Positions 6,006-6,171 of a stretch of DNA of 6,171 nucleotides are shown here, in pieces. The DNA comes from CAYJUM01 sp964478915. Lineage in GTDB: Bacteria; Nitrospirota; Nitrospiria; Nitrospirales; Nitrospiraceae. The stretch spans positions 1 to 6,171 of the forward strand of contig CAYZKG010000144.1 of the NCBI GenBank assembly GCA_964478915.1, given 5' to 3'. The position numbers and the translations under genes are program-made. Below the pieces are notes generated by a model. That model did not search any database. It worked only from the letters and a program-made list of their open reading frames with translations, and was not told the DNA's origin. The stretch's first letter is position 1. Every line of letters begins with the position of its first letter.

Positions 6006-6147
6006 AAAGGGGTCGGGAGTCTTTTCTTGACACCCTAGGGAAAGAGGGAGAACTGAAAGGGCGCCTCATCATGCGCGGCCGGGGCGCCTGCGGCCTGATG
6101 AGGGCGCGGATCAGGACCCGGCGTAGGTAAAGACTCGCGAGCCCTTT
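6006..6147. repeat. MITE/REP-like element with 21-base imperfect terminal inverted repeats
   Basis: The left end, 6006-6026 (AAAGGGG-TCGGGAG-TCTTTTC), and the reverse complement of 6127-6147 (AAAGGGC-TCGCGAG-TCTTTAC) match at 18 of 21 positions. The ends enclose about 100 GC-rich bases with a hairpin and an 8-base palindrome CCCTAGGG (6033-6040), and no convincing gene. GGGAGTC at 6015-6021 recurs inverted at 6151-6157, so the element may extend past the right terminus. Size and structure fit a non-autonomous element such as a MITE, or repeats linked to REP-associated (Y1) transposases. The GGGGTC-GGGAGTC motif reminds me of sequence flanking such transposases, but that is recollection and no transposase is present. 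I see no clear target-site duplication. Confidence 0.5.
6061..6107. repeat. Long imperfect GC-rich hairpin inside the repeat element
   Basis: GCGCCTCATCA (6061-6071) pairs with TGATGAGGGCGC (6096-6107) with one bulged G. Further in, GGCCG (6077-6081) pairs with CGGCC (6091-6095) around a 9-base loop (6082-6090), with TGCGC (6072-6076) bulged on the left side. There is no T-run after either arm, so it is not a standard intrinsic terminator. It looks more like the palindromic core of a REP-type repeat. Confidence 0.55.
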
Positions 6148-6171
6148 CCTGACTCCCATTATGCCGGTTAT

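Noticed and set aside
6027..6055. TTGACA (6027-6032) as a promoter -35 element.
   Set aside because: At the right spacing (6050-6055) the sequence is GAACTG, unlike a -10 box, and no gene follows in the window.
6061..6107. The GC-rich hairpin as a transcription terminator of the cassette genes.
   Set aside because: No T-run follows on either strand and the stem is bulged; it is better explained as the core of the repeat element.
5947..6159. Small - strand open frame (70 codons) across the repeat region.
   Set aside because: The translation is Arg/Pro/Ser-rich with no motif, and it runs through the inverted-repeat element and part of the attC; probably chance.

Overview
The window looks like chromosomal DNA of a GC-rich Gram-negative bacterium. 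It combines the end of a surface-polysaccharide (EPS/O-antigen-type) operon, an exported amidohydrolase, and an accessory tail with a probable integron gene cassette and a repeat element. The gene mix and protein style would fit Nitrospirota (Nitrospira-like), but this is an impression from family resemblance, not a demonstrated assignment. Every supported gene is on the + strand.

Bases 3-3944 hold four tightly packed genes: the C-terminal end of a polyprenyl-phosphate sugar-1-phosphate transferase (WecA/MraY family), an FAD-dependent oxidoreductase related to UDP-galactopyranose mutase and protoporphyrinogen oxidase, a GT4-type glycosyltransferase, and a DegT/DnrJ/EryC1/StrS-type PLP sugar aminotransferase. 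Each of the three junctions is a 4-base ATGA overlap, so these are one transcript and probably translationally coupled. A likely scheme is that the transferase loads the first sugar phosphate on undecaprenyl phosphate, the glycosyltransferase extends it, and the aminotransferase and perhaps the FAD enzyme make or modify nucleotide-sugar or glycan substrates.

Bases 3960-5372 encode a metal-dependent amidohydrolase of the S-adenosylhomocysteine/guanine/chlorotriazine deaminase-like group. It has an intact metal site and an N-terminal signal peptide. It lies 15 bases after the aminotransferase and may be co-transcribed with it, but its chemistry has no obvious link to glycan synthesis.

Bases 5409-5971 have the anatomy of a single integron gene cassette. 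A core site, GTTAGGC, stands at the 5' boundary. Two small overlapping genes follow (an unnamed basic protein and a DUF2283 protein, a plausible toxin-antitoxin-type pair). At the 3' end is a 58-base attC-like site with R''/L''/L'/R' boxes and an extrahelical base. The R'' box is the exact complement of the 5' core site, as expected for a cassette that was once circular. GC drops to about 50% here, against about 64% in the amidohydrolase. No integrase gene is in the window.

Bases 5978-6171 contain no convincing gene. They hold a roughly 142-base element with imperfect 21-base terminal inverted repeats (18/21) enclosing a GC-rich hairpin, which resembles a MITE or REP-type non-autonomous element.
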